A DNA stretch of 50,048 nucleotides. Source: an uncultured Gammaproteobacteria bacterium. Its GTDB lineage: Bacteria; Pseudomonadota; Gammaproteobacteria; Pseudomonadales; Pseudomonadaceae. The position numbers were made by a program, and so were the translations under genes. The first letter of the stretch is position 1, and every line of letters starts with the position of its first letter. The notes under the pieces are model-generated. The model was not told the origin of the DNA and searched no databases. It worked only from the letters and a program-made list of their open reading frames with translations. This document shows, piece by piece, positions 38,052-47,953 of the stretch. The stretch is from NCBI GenBank assembly GCA_945612235.1, contig CALZAE010000010.1, forward strand, positions 1 through 50,048, in the 5' to 3' direction.

Positions 38052-38330
38052 GTGAAGAATCCAATCCAGGTGATTACTGAAGATCTAATTTTTAAATTAG
38101 ATGAATCAGAAACGCTACTTGAGGGTTTGGAACGTACCGGCCATCAAGTTGAATACCAGTGCCGTAGCGGTTACTGCGGCGCGTGCCGCGTGACCCTGCG
38201 TGCCGGTAGCGTAAAATACAACACCACGCCTTTGGCCTATCTGCGCCAAGATGAGATCTTGCCTTGCTGTGCGCATGCCGCAGAACCGCTGGTGGTGAAA
38301 GTGAATTTGAAGAGTAAGTTCAGCGCTTAA
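38052..38330 (+). CDS. yfaE: YfaE-like 2Fe-2S ferredoxin, GTG start
   Basis: A 92-residue plant-type ferredoxin. Cluster cysteines are C37, C42 and C45 (CRSGYCGACRV) plus C72 or C73 (ILPCCAHA). In E. coli YfaE reduces the NrdB diiron centre during cofactor biosynthesis and repair. The GTG start follows the nrdB TAA directly, with GAG as a minimal ribosome site, so it depends on translation of nrdB. Operon order nrdA-nrdB-yfaE is the enterobacterial one. Confidence 0.92.
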   Translation: MKNPIQVITEDLIFKLDESETLLEGLERTGHQVEYQCRSGYCGACRVTLRAGSVKYNTTPLAYLRQDEILPCCAHAAEPLVVKVNLKSKFSA

Positions 38331-38422
38331 GATTCAGCCCTGCTTATTTTTGACAACATTAAAACCCTCTATGACATGGCCTGCAAGCGCAGACTCATTG
38401 CTATTACTGAGCTGAAAACCAC

Positions 38423-39397
38423 ATGAACACAGTGAACCGCCGCTTCTCCGTTGCCCCGATGATGGACTGGACTACATATGAGTGCAGGTACTTTTTACGG
38501 CTCATTTCTAAGCGTGCCCTACTCTATACTGAGATGGTCACCACCGGTGCGTTAATCTACGGCGATCGCGCGCGTTTCTTGCAGTATGACCAATCTGAGC
38601 ACCCCTTAGCTTTACAGTTAGGGGGCAGCAATGCGGCTGATTTGGCTACCTGCGCAAAAATGGCTGAAGCAGCAGGCTATGATGAGGTCAATCTCAACGT
38701 CGGTTGCCCCAGTGACCGTGTGCAGAACAATATGATTGGTGCCTGCTTAATGGGTCATCCGCAACTGGTCGCCGATTGCGTCAAACAGATGCAAGATGCC
38801 GTGCAGATTCCTGTCACCGTCAAACACCGTATCGGTATTAACGGTCGTGATAGCTACGCTGAGTTGTGTGATTTTATCGGTACCGTCAGTGAAGCAGGTT
38901 GTAATAGCTTTACTGTGCATGCGCGGATTGCGATTTTAGAAGGCCTGTCACCAAAAGAAAACCGTGATATTCCACCTCTGCGTTACGATATTGCCGCACA
39001 ACTCACCACAGATTTTCCAGATTTAGAATTCATCTTGAATGGTGGTATCAAAACGCTCGAAGAATGCAGCGAACACTTAAAAACGTTTGCCGGTGTCATG
39101 CTCGGCCGTGAGGCGTACCACAACCCTTGGTTGCTCAGCGAAGTCGACCATCAACTGTTTGGTGATCCGCAACGCGATATCACTCGCACCTCTATTCTTG
39201 AGCAATTGCGCCCATACCTAGTGAAGCATATTGCCCAAGGCGGTAAAGCACCGCATGTCACCCGTCATATTTTAGGCATTGCGCAAGGTTTTCAAGGTGC
39301 GCGACGTTTTCGTCAGTTGCTATCGGCAGATATTTATAAAACCGATGACCCACTGCGCGTCTATGATCAAGCCATTGCAGTTCTCGAAGGTCGCTAA
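38423..39397 (+). CDS. dusA: tRNA-dihydrouridine(20/20a) synthase
   Basis: A 324-residue FMN-dependent dihydrouridine synthase that reduces U20/U20a in the tRNA D-loop. RRFSVAPMMDWTTYECRYFL opens the TIM barrel; LYTEMVTTGALIYGD is the DusA phrase; the catalytic Cys is in NLNVGCPSDRVQNN; KHRIGIN and NGGIKTLEE are FMN-contacting loops. The C-terminal recognition domain ends with GAVRRFRQLLS-like residues. The ribosome site is weak. It follows yfaE by 92 bases, without a clear terminator between. Confidence 0.95.
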   Translation: MNTVNRRFSVAPMMDWTTYECRYFLRLISKRALLYTEMVTTGALIYGDRARFLQYDQSEHPLALQLGGSNAADLATCAKMAEAAGYDEVNLNVGCPSDRVQNNMIGACLMGHPQLVADCVKQMQDAVQIPVTVKHRIGINGRDSYAELCDFIGTVSEAGCNSFTVHARIAILEGLSPKENRDIPPLRYDIAAQLTTDFPDLEFILNGGIKTLEECSEHLKTFAGVMLGREAYHNPWLLSEVDHQLFGDPQRDITRTSILEQLRPYLVKHIAQGGKAPHVTRHILGIAQGFQGARRFRQLLSADIYKTDDPLRVYDQAIAVLEGR

Positions 39398-39479
39398 TCA
39401 ACGATAATCCATTGCATCCATTTGCGCGCTCAGTTATGTTCTGTAAATTATTTTTCAGTCCAATATTGCAGCCCATACT

Positions 39480-40397
39480 ATGCCGTCAAAACTAGAACAA
39501 CTAAAACGTTTTACGACTGTCGTGGCGGACACTGGCGATTTAGACGCCATTGCTCGCTTACAGCCAGTCGATGCCACCACCAACCCTTCATTACTGCTCA
39601 AAGCCGCAACATTTCCACGCTATGCACAGATGCTGGAAAAAATTAAGCAGGACTTCTCAGGTCAACCACAAACGGCGTGTGAGCAGTTTGCTGTGTCTGT
39701 CGGCAGCGAGATTTTAGCGTTAATTCCAGGGCGAATTTCAACCGAAGTGGATGCACGCTTATCCTTTGATGAGCAAGCCACCTTTGAATATGCACTGCGC
39801 TTAATTGATCGCTACGAGCAGCAGGGCGTGGATCGCCAGCGCGTCTTAATCAAGATCGCTGCGACTTGGGAAGGCATTCAAGCCGCACGCCGCTTAGAGC
39901 AGCTTAATATTCAAACCAACCTGACATTATTATTTTCATTCGCCCAAGCCGCAGCCTGTGCCGATGCCGGTGTATTTTTAATCTCACCTTTTGTTGGGCG
40001 CATTTATGACTGGTATAAAAATTCACACAAGCGCGATTACATCGGCAATGAAGACCCTGGCGTGCAATCTGTGTCGCGTATTTATAACTATTACAAAAGC
40101 AACAAATACCCAACCATTGTCATGGGAGCCAGCTTTAGAAACTTAAGCCAAATTGAGGCCTTAGCTGGCTGTGACCGCCTGACTATCAGCCCTGAATTGC
40201 TTGAGCAACTGAGCCTTGATCAAGGTCCACTCAAGCGTCAATTGCAAGAAAACAACCCAGGCGAAACACCTAGCGCTATTAATGAACAGCATTTCCGCTG
40301 GGCGCATAACCAAGATGCCATGGCCACAGAAAAACTCGCTGAAGGCATTCGCGCCTTTGCCAGTGATCAAGAAAAACTAGAACAACTGTTTCGATAA
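39480..40397 (+). CDS. tal: Transaldolase (TalB type)
   Basis: A 305-residue transaldolase of the pentose-phosphate pathway. The Schiff-base lysine is K125 in [28 protein letters not shown] (31-43) and [20 protein letters not shown] are the usual barrel motifs. Length is near TalB proteins (E. coli 316). It follows dusA by 82 bases and converges on the STAS gene across a hairpin. Confidence 0.96.
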   Translation: MPSKLEQLKRFTTVVADTGDLDAIARLQPVDATTNPSLLLKAATFPRYAQMLEKIKQDFSGQPQTACEQFAVSVGSEILALIPGRISTEVDARLSFDEQATFEYALRLIDRYEQQGVDRQRVLIKIAATWEGIQAARRLEQLNIQTNLTLLFSFAQAAACADAGVFLISPFVGRIYDWYKNSHKRDYIGNEDPGVQSVSRIYNYYKSNKYPTIVMGASFRNLSQIEALAGCDRLTISPELLEQLSLDQGPLKRQLQENNPGETPSAINEQHFRWAHNQDAMATEKLAEGIRAFASDQEKLEQLFR

Positions 40398-40405
40398 ACC
40401 CCTTG

Positions 40406-40437
40406 AGCGCTACCGGCTGATCGCAACCTGTAGCGCT
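40406..40437. terminator. Hairpin between convergent tal and STAS genes
   Basis: AGCGCTAC (40406-40413) pairs with GTAGCGCT (40430-40437), with two further inner G-C pairs. There is no strong T run; AATGTTTT follows on the plus strand. Confidence 0.5.
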
Positions 40438-40455
40438 AATGTTTTAAGCTCTGAT

Positions 40456-40944
40456 TTAAGATGATGTACTTTTTAATGCACTGACTAAGTCGCGAAACTC
40501 GTCTCGATTGGACTCATTGAGACTCATCAAAATTTGATGAGCTTCCAGCACACGCTCCTTAACCACGGCCTCAGACTGATCCTGCTCAGGCAGGTCATCC
40601 AAACACTCGGGGCACGGCGCTGGTGTATGCACCAGATTAAACACTTGATTAAAGCCCATTGAGTCCAGCACACGACTGACATCCGGATTGGTACTGGCCA
40701 AAGTGGGCAGCATACCGAATTTACGCTTAGACAAAATAGACAGCTTCGCCAGCAACCCTAAAGTTGTACTATCGATACTGATCACTTCAGTCAAATCAAT
40801 CACTATAGATTTAAGCGAATGCTCTTTAAGGATTTTTTCGATTTTTTCATTCAGCGCCGAACAAAAAGTTAAGCGCACATCACCCACACACTTTAAAACA
40901 AAAGTATCGTTGTATTCAGCACACTGAATTTTACCATCACTCAT
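40456..40944 (-). CDS. STAS-domain anti-sigma factor antagonist
   Basis: A 162-residue protein with an N-terminal STAS domain (about 1-100) and a charged C-terminal extension containing two cysteines (PAPCPECLDDLPEQ). The phosphorylatable serine/threonine region is VISIDSTTLGLLAKL. STAS antagonists are dephosphorylated by PP2C phosphatases; here the phosphatase gene overlaps it by 4 bases. The pair is in the position of the RssB-RssC-type genes recalled beside tal in P. aeruginosa. The partner sigma or anti-sigma factor is not in the window. Confidence 0.88.
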   Translation of the reverse strand: MSDGKIQCAEYNDTFVLKCVGDVRLTFCSALNEKIEKILKEHSLKSIVIDLTEVISIDSTTLGLLAKLSILSKRKFGMLPTLASTNPDVSRVLDSMGFNQVFNLVHTPAPCPECLDDLPEQDQSEAVVKERVLEAHQILMSLNESNRDEFRDLVSALKSTSS

Positions 40945-41765
40945 GCAAGATTCCTGCTCAGCACCAGCATGGCGATATCATCGGGCATATTGCTACAGTT
41001 AGCCAGCCCTAAACGCTCAACAGCAGCAGCATAGTCGCCCTGCACAGCACTGATGAGTTTAGGCAAGGCAGCTTCACTGGTAATCAGGTGCTTTTCGGGT
41101 AGCACATCAAAAATGCCATCTGAGAATAAGCTCAGGCTAAACGAGTCCGGTAACGGCATCTGCTCATCATTAAAGCTCGCTTGCTCAAACAATCCGATAG
41201 GCTGACCTTTGCCGCGTAGAAACTGCGCACGTCCTGCAGTGTATAAAACAGGCGAAGGTAGATGCCCCGCCACACTCCACTGCAACAGAGCTCTCTGAGT
41301 ATCCACCATCATGCAAATCAAAGTGATATGTCGATCAGAGCCATAACTCAATAAACGTTGATTTACATAAGCCAGCAAGGCTGCAGGGGTCATATCTGTA
41401 TCAACATGCGCTGCGCGATGGCTCAACACATACTCTTGCACAATACTTTTGAGCAACATGCTAATCAACGCTGCAGCTGTACCACTACCCGACACATCGG
41501 CAAGATATAGAAAAATACGCCCGTCAGGTAAAACAAAGTAATCCAGTGAATCACCGGTTAAATAGAGTGCTGGAACAATACAATGCTCGAAAACAATGCC
41601 TTGCGCCTGCCATGGTGTAGCTGGACGTATCTGCTGTTGCAGCAGTTTACCGGCCTGTTGATCTTCGATTAAGAGTGCGCGCTGTTTTTGTAAAACTAAC
41701 AGCTCAGCGGATGCAGCCTCTAGACTGCTTTGTTGCGGAGTCGAATGCATTACTTTATTCGCCAA
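40941..41765 (-). CDS. SpoIIE/PP2C-type phosphatase without receiver domain
   Basis: A 274-residue SpoIIE-like serine phosphatase. An N-terminal helical segment (about 14-50) leads into the catalytic domain, with metal sites at YLADVSGSGTAAAL, LFSDGIFDV and MPDDIAMLVL. Related RssB-type proteins start with a CheY-like receiver domain; here no receiver is present, and the 211 bases upstream are too few to encode one. It is translated just before, and overlaps, the STAS gene, which is the expected substrate. Confidence 0.87.
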   Translation of the reverse strand: MANKVMHSTPQQSSLEAASAELLVLQKQRALLIEDQQAGKLLQQQIRPATPWQAQGIVFEHCIVPALYLTGDSLDYFVLPDGRIFLYLADVSGSGTAAALISMLLKSIVQEYVLSHRAAHVDTDMTPAALLAYVNQRLLSYGSDRHITLICMMVDTQRALLQWSVAGHLPSPVLYTAGRAQFLRGKGQPIGLFEQASFNDEQMPLPDSFSLSLFSDGIFDVLPEKHLITSEAALPKLISAVQGDYAAAVERLGLANCSNMPDDIAMLVLSRNLA

Positions 41766-41940
41766 TCATGTCTAAGCGCAAAAGGTACTCTTATCGCCGA
41801 GGTGATTCAAGTGATCTGTGTACCTGCATACTAGAGCTAAGCTTGATAAATGAGCTGCAGGCTACTTTGCATCTGGGGAGGGGGTTCTGCTGAAATCTGT
41901 GGAACGCCCACTGCGTAACGCACGCAAGGGATAAAGATCA

Positions 41941-41958
41941 GTCGCCATCCTTGGCGAC
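41941..41958 (-). terminator. Possible terminator after mlaA
   Basis: GTCGCC (41941-41946), 6-nt loop, GGCGAC (41953-41958), 19 bases past the mlaA stop on the minus strand. The tail TGATCTTTA is only partly T-rich. The rest of the 41766-41976 gap shows no gene. Confidence 0.35.
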
Positions 41959-41976
41959 CCATCTTAGTTTGCTGGG

Positions 41977-42726
41977 TTAAAAGTCATCAACGACATTACC
42001 ATCTTTAACTTTAAACTCACGGTTCTGTAAGTACGCATTACGCACAAAACGGTACTTATCACCGGTAATCAAGCGCTCAGCTGATAACAACTTGGCACGG
42101 GTATCCACCAAATTCAGCGCAAACATACTGTTACGTACTGGCACATCATTGATATAACGGTAAGGACTGGTGTAGCTCTCTGGGTATAAAGATACGCTAT
42201 CACGCAGGGTACTTGGCCCCATTAATGGCAACACGACATACGGACCGCTTTTCACACCCCAAGCGCCCAGCGTCTGACCAAAATCTTCGTCGTTGCGCTG
42301 CAGGCCCATTTTAGTGGCCACATCAAAGAAACCCAACACACCAAAGGTGGTATTAAAGAAGAAACGTGCAGTATCTACCCCTGCATCATGCATCTTTAAC
42401 TGCAACACGTTATTGGCCAAGTTACGCGCTTCGCCTAAGTTGCGAAACACATTGTGCACACCATTTTCAACCACATCAGGCGTCACCGCACGGTAACCTT
42501 TAGCTACAGGTTTGAGCGCCCAGCGATCGAGCGTATCGTTAAAACGAAACACTGCACGGTTCATCGACTCCCAAGGATCTTCGTTTTCACCAAAATCCTG
42601 CCACTGCTCTTCGTCGTACTCATCATCAACGTCTTGTGCAATAGCCATGCTTGGCAAGGTTAAGCAACCTGCAACTACAACACCACCAAGCATACAGCGC
42701 AGCGGCTGGGTTAAAAAAAGGCGCAT
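41977..42726 (-). CDS. mlaA: MlaA (VacJ) outer-membrane lipid-asymmetry protein
   Basis: A 249-residue MlaA, which removes phospholipids from the outer leaflet of the outer membrane as part of the Mla pathway. The export signal covers about residues 1-31; it contains a lipobox-like VAGC at residue 21 but also a signal-peptidase-I-like AIA-Q, so lipid attachment is uncertain. The mature protein has the MlaA blocks DPWESMNRAVFRFNDTLDRW, FNTTFGVLGFFDVAT and FGQTLGAWGVKSGPYVVLPL. A GTG 12 bases upstream is in frame, but the ATG at 42726 has GGAG at good distance. The other mla genes are not in the window. Confidence 0.93.
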   Translation of the reverse strand: MRLFLTQPLRCMLGGVVVAGCLTLPSMAIAQDVDDEYDEEQWQDFGENEDPWESMNRAVFRFNDTLDRWALKPVAKGYRAVTPDVVENGVHNVFRNLGEARNLANNVLQLKMHDAGVDTARFFFNTTFGVLGFFDVATKMGLQRNDEDFGQTLGAWGVKSGPYVVLPLMGPSTLRDSVSLYPESYTSPYRYINDVPVRNSMFALNLVDTRAKLLSAERLITGDKYRFVRNAYLQNREFKVKDGNVVDDF

Positions 42727-42769
42727 CAAGCTCTCCACTTCTATTTCAATAAGTTACACAGCTTTGTTG

Positions 42770-44155
42770 TTACTGATCAGCAAAACGCCAACCGGTTCCA
42801 TCTTTTCCATCTTCTAAAACAATACCCATTGCGGTGAGTTCGTCACGAATACGGTCAGACTCAGCCCACTCTTTATTTTGACGCGCCGCCAAACGCGCAG
42901 CAATCAGCGCCTCAACCTGCGCCGCATCCACTTTGTCAGAGCCGGCTTGTAAAAACGCATTTGGCTCAAGCTGCAAGATACCTAAGACAGCACCTAATTC
43001 ACGCATACGCGCGGCTAAACCTGCGGCTGCGGCGGGGTCTTGACTCGCAAGGCGATTGACTTCGCGGGCCATTTCAAACAGCACTGAACAGGCTTCTGGA
43101 GCGTTAAAGTCATCGTCCATGGCTTTATTAAAGCGCTCAACAAAGACTTCGCCACCGGCAGCAACTGCCGTTTCAACACCTTTCAGAGTCAGATAAAAAC
43201 GCTCAAGCGCTGACTTGGCCTCACGCAAGTTATCTTCTGAGTAGTTAATTGCGCTGCGGTAATGGCTGGACACCAATAAGTAACGCACCACTTCGGGGTG
43301 ATACTTTTCTAATACGTCACGAATAGTGAAGAAGTTACCCAAAGATTTGGACATCTTCTCGCCATCCACGCGCACCGCTCCAGCATGCATCCAAGTGGTG
43401 GCATACTGTTTACCGGTCGCCGCTTCGCTTTGTGCAATTTCGTTTTCATGGTGCGGGAAGACCAAGTCTGGACCGCCGCCATGAATATCAAAACTGTCAC
43501 CCAAGCAGCAAGTGGACATCACTGAACACTCAATATGCCAGCCCGGACGACCATGACCCCAAGGCGACTGCCAGCTGGGCTCTCCGGCTTTGGCCGCTTT
43601 CCACAGCACAAAATCCAATGGATCTTCTTTCGCTTCATCGACTTCGATGCGGGCGCCGATTTTTAAATCTTTGATATTACGGCGCGATAATTTGCCATAA
43701 CCTTCAAACTTAGCCACACGGTAATACACATCACCGTTGTCCGCTGCATAGGCAAAGCCTTTATCAATCAGGGTTTGGATCATCTTAAACATGCCATCGA
43801 TATGACCAGTGGCACGCGGTTCTTGATCAGGACGCAGCACATTGAGACGGCCTTCATCTTCATGCATCGCAGCAATCATACGCTCAACCAACTGCTCAAA
43901 GGGCTCGTTATTCTCTTGCGCACGACGGATGATTTTGTCGTCAATATCGGTGATATTGCGTACATAAGTCACCTGGTAACCACGGTGACGCAACCAGCGC
44001 GATACCACATCAAAAGCCACCATGACGCGGGCATGACCAATATGACAAAAGTCATACACGGTCATGCCACAGACATACATGCGTACATGCTTGCCTTCGA
44101 GTGGCTGAAGTGGCTCTTTGTGCTTAGTCAGCGTGTTATAAATCGTTACTGTCAT
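42770..44155 (-). CDS. cysS: Cysteinyl-tRNA synthetase
   Basis: A 461-residue class I synthetase. HIGH is at 38-41 (FCHIGHARV); a zinc ligand is C29 in VCGMTVYDF, with further ligands in [11 protein letters not shown] and [13 protein letters not shown]; the KMSKS loop is [11 protein letters not shown] (about 270). C-terminal DALR and small anticodon regions follow. Its ATG overlaps the glnS stop by 4 bases, giving coupled glnS-cysS expression. Confidence 0.97.
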   Translation of the reverse strand: MTVTIYNTLTKHKEPLQPLEGKHVRMYVCGMTVYDFCHIGHARVMVAFDVVSRWLRHRGYQVTYVRNITDIDDKIIRRAQENNEPFEQLVERMIAAMHEDEGRLNVLRPDQEPRATGHIDGMFKMIQTLIDKGFAYAADNGDVYYRVAKFEGYGKLSRRNIKDLKIGARIEVDEAKEDPLDFVLWKAAKAGEPSWQSPWGHGRPGWHIECSVMSTCCLGDSFDIHGGGPDLVFPHHENEIAQSEAATGKQYATTWMHAGAVRVDGEKMSKSLGNFFTIRDVLEKYHPEVVRYLLVSSHYRSAINYSEDNLREAKSALERFYLTLKGVETAVAAGGEVFVERFNKAMDDDFNAPEACSVLFEMAREVNRLASQDPAAAAGLAARMRELGAVLGILQLEPNAFLQAGSDKVDAAQVEALIAARLAARQNKEWAESDRIRDELTAMGIVLEDGKDGTGWRFADQ

Positions 44156-45837
44156 GCTTTACCCCATGAGTCACGCAAGGTCACTGTGCGGTTAAATACT
44201 AATGCGTCCGGCTTGCTATCGACACTGTCTAAGCAGAAATACCCTTCACGCTCAAACTGGAAGCCCTCACCCACTTGCGCTTGCAGCAAGGATGGCTCTG
44301 CGCGACAACCTTGCAAAACTACAAGTGACTCTGGATTAACGTTATCCAAGAAGGATTCGCTGGTTTCGCCGTCAGCACCTTTGTCTGGGTTAGGCGTGCT
44401 AAACAGACGATCGTACAAACGCACTTCGCACTCAACGCTTTGTGCAGCCGGCACCCAGTGAATCACGCCCTTAACTTTACGCCCTTCTGGGTTCTTTCCT
44501 AAAGTTTCCGGGTCGTATGAGCAATGCAATTCAGTGATATTGCCGTCTGCATCACGAATCGCTTCATCAGCACGAATCACATAGCTGCCGCGTAAACGCA
44601 CTTCACCACCGGGCACTAAACGCTTGTAGCCCTTAGGCGGTGTTTCTTCGTAGTCGCTGGCATCAATGTAGATTTCACGGGCAAAAGGCAATTCACGCGT
44701 ACCCATCTCTTTCTTCGGGTGGCGTGGCAGTTGCAAAGTCAGCTCGGCATCTGCTGGATAGTTAGTAATCACGACTTTGATCGGATTCAATACGCACATG
44801 GCACGCGTGGCATTGCTATCCAGATCTTCACGGATACAAAATTCCAGCATGCTTAAATCCACCACACCACCGGCACGGTTCACACCAATCATGTCGCAGA
44901 AATTACGAATCGATGCTGCTGTGTAACCACGACGACGGAAACCGCTGATGGTCGACATACGCGGGTCATCCCAACCTGTAACGTGATTCTCATCGACCAA
45001 CTGCTTAAGCTTGCGCTTACTGGTCACAGTGTAATTCAAGTTTAAACGCGCAAATTCATACTGACGCGGCTTAGCCGGCACCGGTAACTGCTCTAAGAAC
45101 CACTCATACAAAGGACGGTGATCTTCAAACTCCAAGGTACAGATGGAGTGGGTGATCTGCTCAATGGCATCGGACTGACCATGAGTAAAATCATAGCTGG
45201 GATAGATGCACCACTTATCACCGGTCTGGTGGTGATGCGCGTGACGGATACGGTACAGAATAGGATCACGCAGATTCATATTCGGTGACGCCATATCAAT
45301 CTTGGCACGCAACGCACGAGCACCATCAGGAAATTCACCGGCACGCATGCGGGTTAATAAATCCAAGTTTTCTGCAACACTGCGCTCACGAAATGGGCTG
45401 TTTTTACCTGGCTCAGTTAAGCTGCCACGGTATTCACGGCCTTGCTCAGGTGACAAGTCGCAAACAAATGCTTTGCCCTGCTCAACCAAATGCACAGCCC
45501 ATGCGTAAAGCTGCTCGAAGTAATCTGAGGCATAACGCACATCGCCATCCCATTGGAAACCCAGCCAATTCACATCATCTTTAATGGCATCAATGTATTC
45601 TTGCTCTTCTTTGGCTGGGTTGGTGTCATCAAAACGCAAGTGACAAACCCCGCCTAAATCCTTAGCCATGCCAAAGTTTAGACAAATGGATTTAGCGTGA
45701 CCAATATGCAAGTAGCCATTGGGTTCAGGTGGGAAGCGCGTAACAATACTGCTGTGCTTACCTGACTCTAAATCAGCTTCAAGAATAGGACGAAGAAAGT
45801 TCGCGGCGACATTAACGGAAGAATCAGACGTGCTCAT
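44152..45837 (-). CDS. glnS: Glutaminyl-tRNA synthetase
   Basis: A 561-residue class I synthetase. HIGH is at 44-47 ([19 protein letters not shown]), and the KMSKS equivalent is [13 protein letters not shown] (about 280). The C-terminal anticodon-binding beta barrels are complete ([17 protein letters not shown]). Length is close to E. coli GlnS. It diverges from ppiB. A hairpin CCTGCCAG/CTGACAGG lies in the intergenic region (45908-45927), of unknown role. Confidence 0.97.
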   Translation of the reverse strand: MSTSDSSVNVAANFLRPILEADLESGKHSSIVTRFPPEPNGYLHIGHAKSICLNFGMAKDLGGVCHLRFDDTNPAKEEQEYIDAIKDDVNWLGFQWDGDVRYASDYFEQLYAWAVHLVEQGKAFVCDLSPEQGREYRGSLTEPGKNSPFRERSVAENLDLLTRMRAGEFPDGARALRAKIDMASPNMNLRDPILYRIRHAHHHQTGDKWCIYPSYDFTHGQSDAIEQITHSICTLEFEDHRPLYEWFLEQLPVPAKPRQYEFARLNLNYTVTSKRKLKQLVDENHVTGWDDPRMSTISGFRRRGYTAASIRNFCDMIGVNRAGGVVDLSMLEFCIREDLDSNATRAMCVLNPIKVVITNYPADAELTLQLPRHPKKEMGTRELPFAREIYIDASDYEETPPKGYKRLVPGGEVRLRGSYVIRADEAIRDADGNITELHCSYDPETLGKNPEGRKVKGVIHWVPAAQSVECEVRLYDRLFSTPNPDKGADGETSESFLDNVNPESLVVLQGCRAEPSLLQAQVGEGFQFEREGYFCLDSVDSKPDALVFNRTVTLRDSWGKA

Positions 45838-45960
45838 GGGCTCTTAAATACTCATTACTGCCTATTATGGGTAGGCTGGCTCAAATAAAGTGCTTATCAT
45901 ACCCGAACCTGCCAGCTCTCTGACAGGTCTATGACTTTTTAGCTTCTATGGATCAACTTA

Positions 45961-46455
45961 ATGATTAAATTACACACCAATCACGGCGTGATTACTTTAA
46001 AGATGTTTGCCGACAAAGCTCCAGAAACTGTTGCCAATTTCATTCAATACGTTAAAGACGGCCACTACGACAACACCATTTTCCACCGTGTGATCAGCAA
46101 CTTTATGATCCAAGGTGGTGGTTTTGACACTGATATGAAAGAGCAAGCAACCCGCGATAGCATCAAAAACGAAGCTAACAACGGTGTATCGAACAAAGTA
46201 GGCACAGTGGCCATGGCGCGCACTATGGACCCACATTCTGCTTCAGCGCAGTTTTTTATTAACGTCAACGATAATGAATTCCTTGACCACAGCGCACCGA
46301 CTACACAAGGTTGGGGTTATGCGGTCTTTGGTGAAGTGGTTGACGGCTTTGATGTAGTAACGGCTATTAAGAACGTTAAAACTGGCAGCCGCAATGGCCA
46401 CCAAGACGTACCTGCGGAAGATGTGATCATTGAAAAAGCAGAGTTCATCGAGTGA
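45961..46455 (+). CDS. ppiB: Peptidyl-prolyl cis-trans isomerase B (cyclophilin)
   Basis: A 164-residue cytoplasmic cyclophilin with no signal peptide. The active-site block is [16 protein letters not shown] with the catalytic arginine, followed by [13 protein letters not shown] and the [15 protein letters not shown] strand. Its stop overlaps the lpxH GTG start by 4 bases (GTGA). Confidence 0.96.
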   Translation: MIKLHTNHGVITLKMFADKAPETVANFIQYVKDGHYDNTIFHRVISNFMIQGGGFDTDMKEQATRDSIKNEANNGVSNKVGTVAMARTMDPHSASAQFFINVNDNEFLDHSAPTTQGWGYAVFGEVVDGFDVVTAIKNVKTGSRNGHQDVPAEDVIIEKAEFIE

Positions 46456-47183
46456 TTCTGCTGATTTCTGATCTGCACTTACACGAGGAGCGCCCAGATA
46501 TTACTGGCGCGTTCCTTGCGTTTCTTGAGCAGCACGCTAAGCATGCACAAGCGCTGTATATCCTGGGCGATTTCTTTGAGGTCTGGATTGGTGATGATGC
46601 TATTACGCCTTTTCAGCAGTCAATCGCGCAAGCATTAAATAATATTGCCGGTGGCGGCACACAAATTTACTTGATGCATGGCAATCGTGATTTTTTACTC
46701 GGCCAAGATTTTTGTCAGCTGGCTGACTGTGAACTTATTACTGACCCAAGCGTGGTCAAGTTGGCTGGCGAGCAAGTCTTGTTGATGCATGGCGACAGCC
46801 TGTGCACCAGTGACCGCAGCTATATCCGTTTGCGCAGAGTGCTACGCAACCCCTTGGTGCTATTTACCTTACGCCATTTGCCACTGCGCATGCGTCAGCG
46901 TTTAGCCGGTGATTTACGGAAAAAAAGCACAAATAGCACACGCATGAAAGCGATGGATATTACGGATGTTAATGCTGCGGCCGTCAGTAAAGTAATGGCC
47001 CAACACCAAGTGCGCACCTTAATTCACGGCCACACACACCGTCCTGCAGTGCATAATCTCGGCAACGAAAAGCAACGTATTGTACTGGGAGACTGGGACA
47101 GCCAAGGTTGGTTTATTCAAGTTAGCCGCCACACAATAGAGCTTAAATCTCTACCTTTTCCTGCAACCACAGCTGCCGTTTAA
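46452..47183 (+). CDS. lpxH: UDP-2,3-diacylglucosamine hydrolase, GTG start
   Basis: A 243-residue LpxH. It cuts UDP-2,3-diacyl-GlcN to lipid X and UMP in lipid A synthesis at the inner membrane. The calcineurin-like metal motifs are complete: [40 protein letters not shown] and [11 protein letters not shown]. The GTG start is coupled to ppiB. It is convergent with miaE and the two stop codons overlap by 4 bases, with no terminator between them. Confidence 0.96.
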   Translation: MILLISDLHLHEERPDITGAFLAFLEQHAKHAQALYILGDFFEVWIGDDAITPFQQSIAQALNNIAGGGTQIYLMHGNRDFLLGQDFCQLADCELITDPSVVKLAGEQVLLMHGDSLCTSDRSYIRLRRVLRNPLVLFTLRHLPLRMRQRLAGDLRKKSTNSTRMKAMDITDVNAAAVSKVMAQHQVRTLIHGHTHRPAVHNLGNEKQRIVLGDWDSQGWFIQVSRHTIELKSLPFPATTAAV

Positions 47184-47791
47184 GCTTCTACGGCGGCTGG
47201 CACACCACTGTGAAATCTAAACACTTCGTCTTCGGTTAAGATTGCTTCACGTTCTACCTCAGCGAAGAAGGCCACGCGCTCATCAATGGGCTGCTTGGCA
47301 TACAACTCAGCCATACGCAAATAGCCTTCAAAATGGCGCGCCTCAGACTTTAATAACGAAGTATAAAAGCGCCCCAACTCCTCATCCAAATGCGGTGCTA
47401 AACGATAAAAACGCTCGCAGGAGCGCGCTTCAATAAAAGCTAAGACAATTAAGCTATCAATTAGCTTTTGCGGCTCTTGCTTGGCCACGTGCTTATGTAA
47501 GCGCTGCGCATAAATCGATGCCGTAATTTGGCGGTAGCGCATACCACGCTTTTTCATCAAGGCCGTCACTTGCTCAAAATGGCGTAACTCTTCACGGGCT
47601 AAACGCGACAGATGCTGCAGCAGTTCTTCTCGCTCAGGGTAGCGAAACATCAGAGTCAAAGCGGTGCCCGCAGCTTTCTTTTCGCAGTTAGCATGGTCCA
47701 GCAATAATTCTTCTGGATGCTGCAGTGCCCATTCAATCCAGCTGTGCGGTGTTTGGCACTGTAAAAAAGCTTCAATTTCAGGTATTAACAT
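47180..47791 (-). CDS. miaE: tRNA-(ms2io6A37) hydroxylase MiaE
   Basis: A 203-residue ferritin-like diiron monooxygenase that hydroxylates the isopentenyl group of ms2i6A37 in tRNA using oxygen. Diiron ligands lie in [33 protein letters not shown] and [10 protein letters not shown]. Length fits the Pseudomonas/Salmonella type. It is a single gene that converges on lpxH. Confidence 0.94.
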   Translation of the reverse strand: MLIPEIEAFLQCQTPHSWIEWALQHPEELLLDHANCEKKAAGTALTLMFRYPEREELLQHLSRLAREELRHFEQVTALMKKRGMRYRQITASIYAQRLHKHVAKQEPQKLIDSLIVLAFIEARSCERFYRLAPHLDEELGRFYTSLLKSEARHFEGYLRMAELYAKQPIDERVAFFAEVEREAILTEDEVFRFHSGVPAAVEA

Positions 47792-47866
47792 AGATATATA
47801 CTAGTAGTGACGGTCATGGAGAAGCACCATTATACGGTGCACACACAGAACAGCCAGCCTTGTTAC

Positions 47867-47880
47867 TTGACAGGCATCAA
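47867..47880 (+). promoter_or_regulatory. Anr/FNR-like box upstream of the Usp gene
   Basis: TTGAC-AGGC-ATCAA differs from the FNR/Anr consensus TTGAT-N4-ATCAA at one base. It lies about 74 bases before the start codon. A weak CATTCT -10 (47904-47909) would place it at about -41.5, the class II activator position; a better TATACT (47936-47941) would place it near -74. Confidence 0.6.
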
Positions 47881-47953
47881 TGTGCATTCATTGGTAAAGC
47901 TGGCATTCTAGTGGACAAGGTTCTCTATACTCTAAAAACTCAGGGAGACACAC

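Noticed and set aside
45908..45927. CCTGCCAG/CTGACAGG hairpin between glnS and ppiB
   Set aside because: A short imperfect stem with no T run and no link to a known leader; too weak to call a feature.
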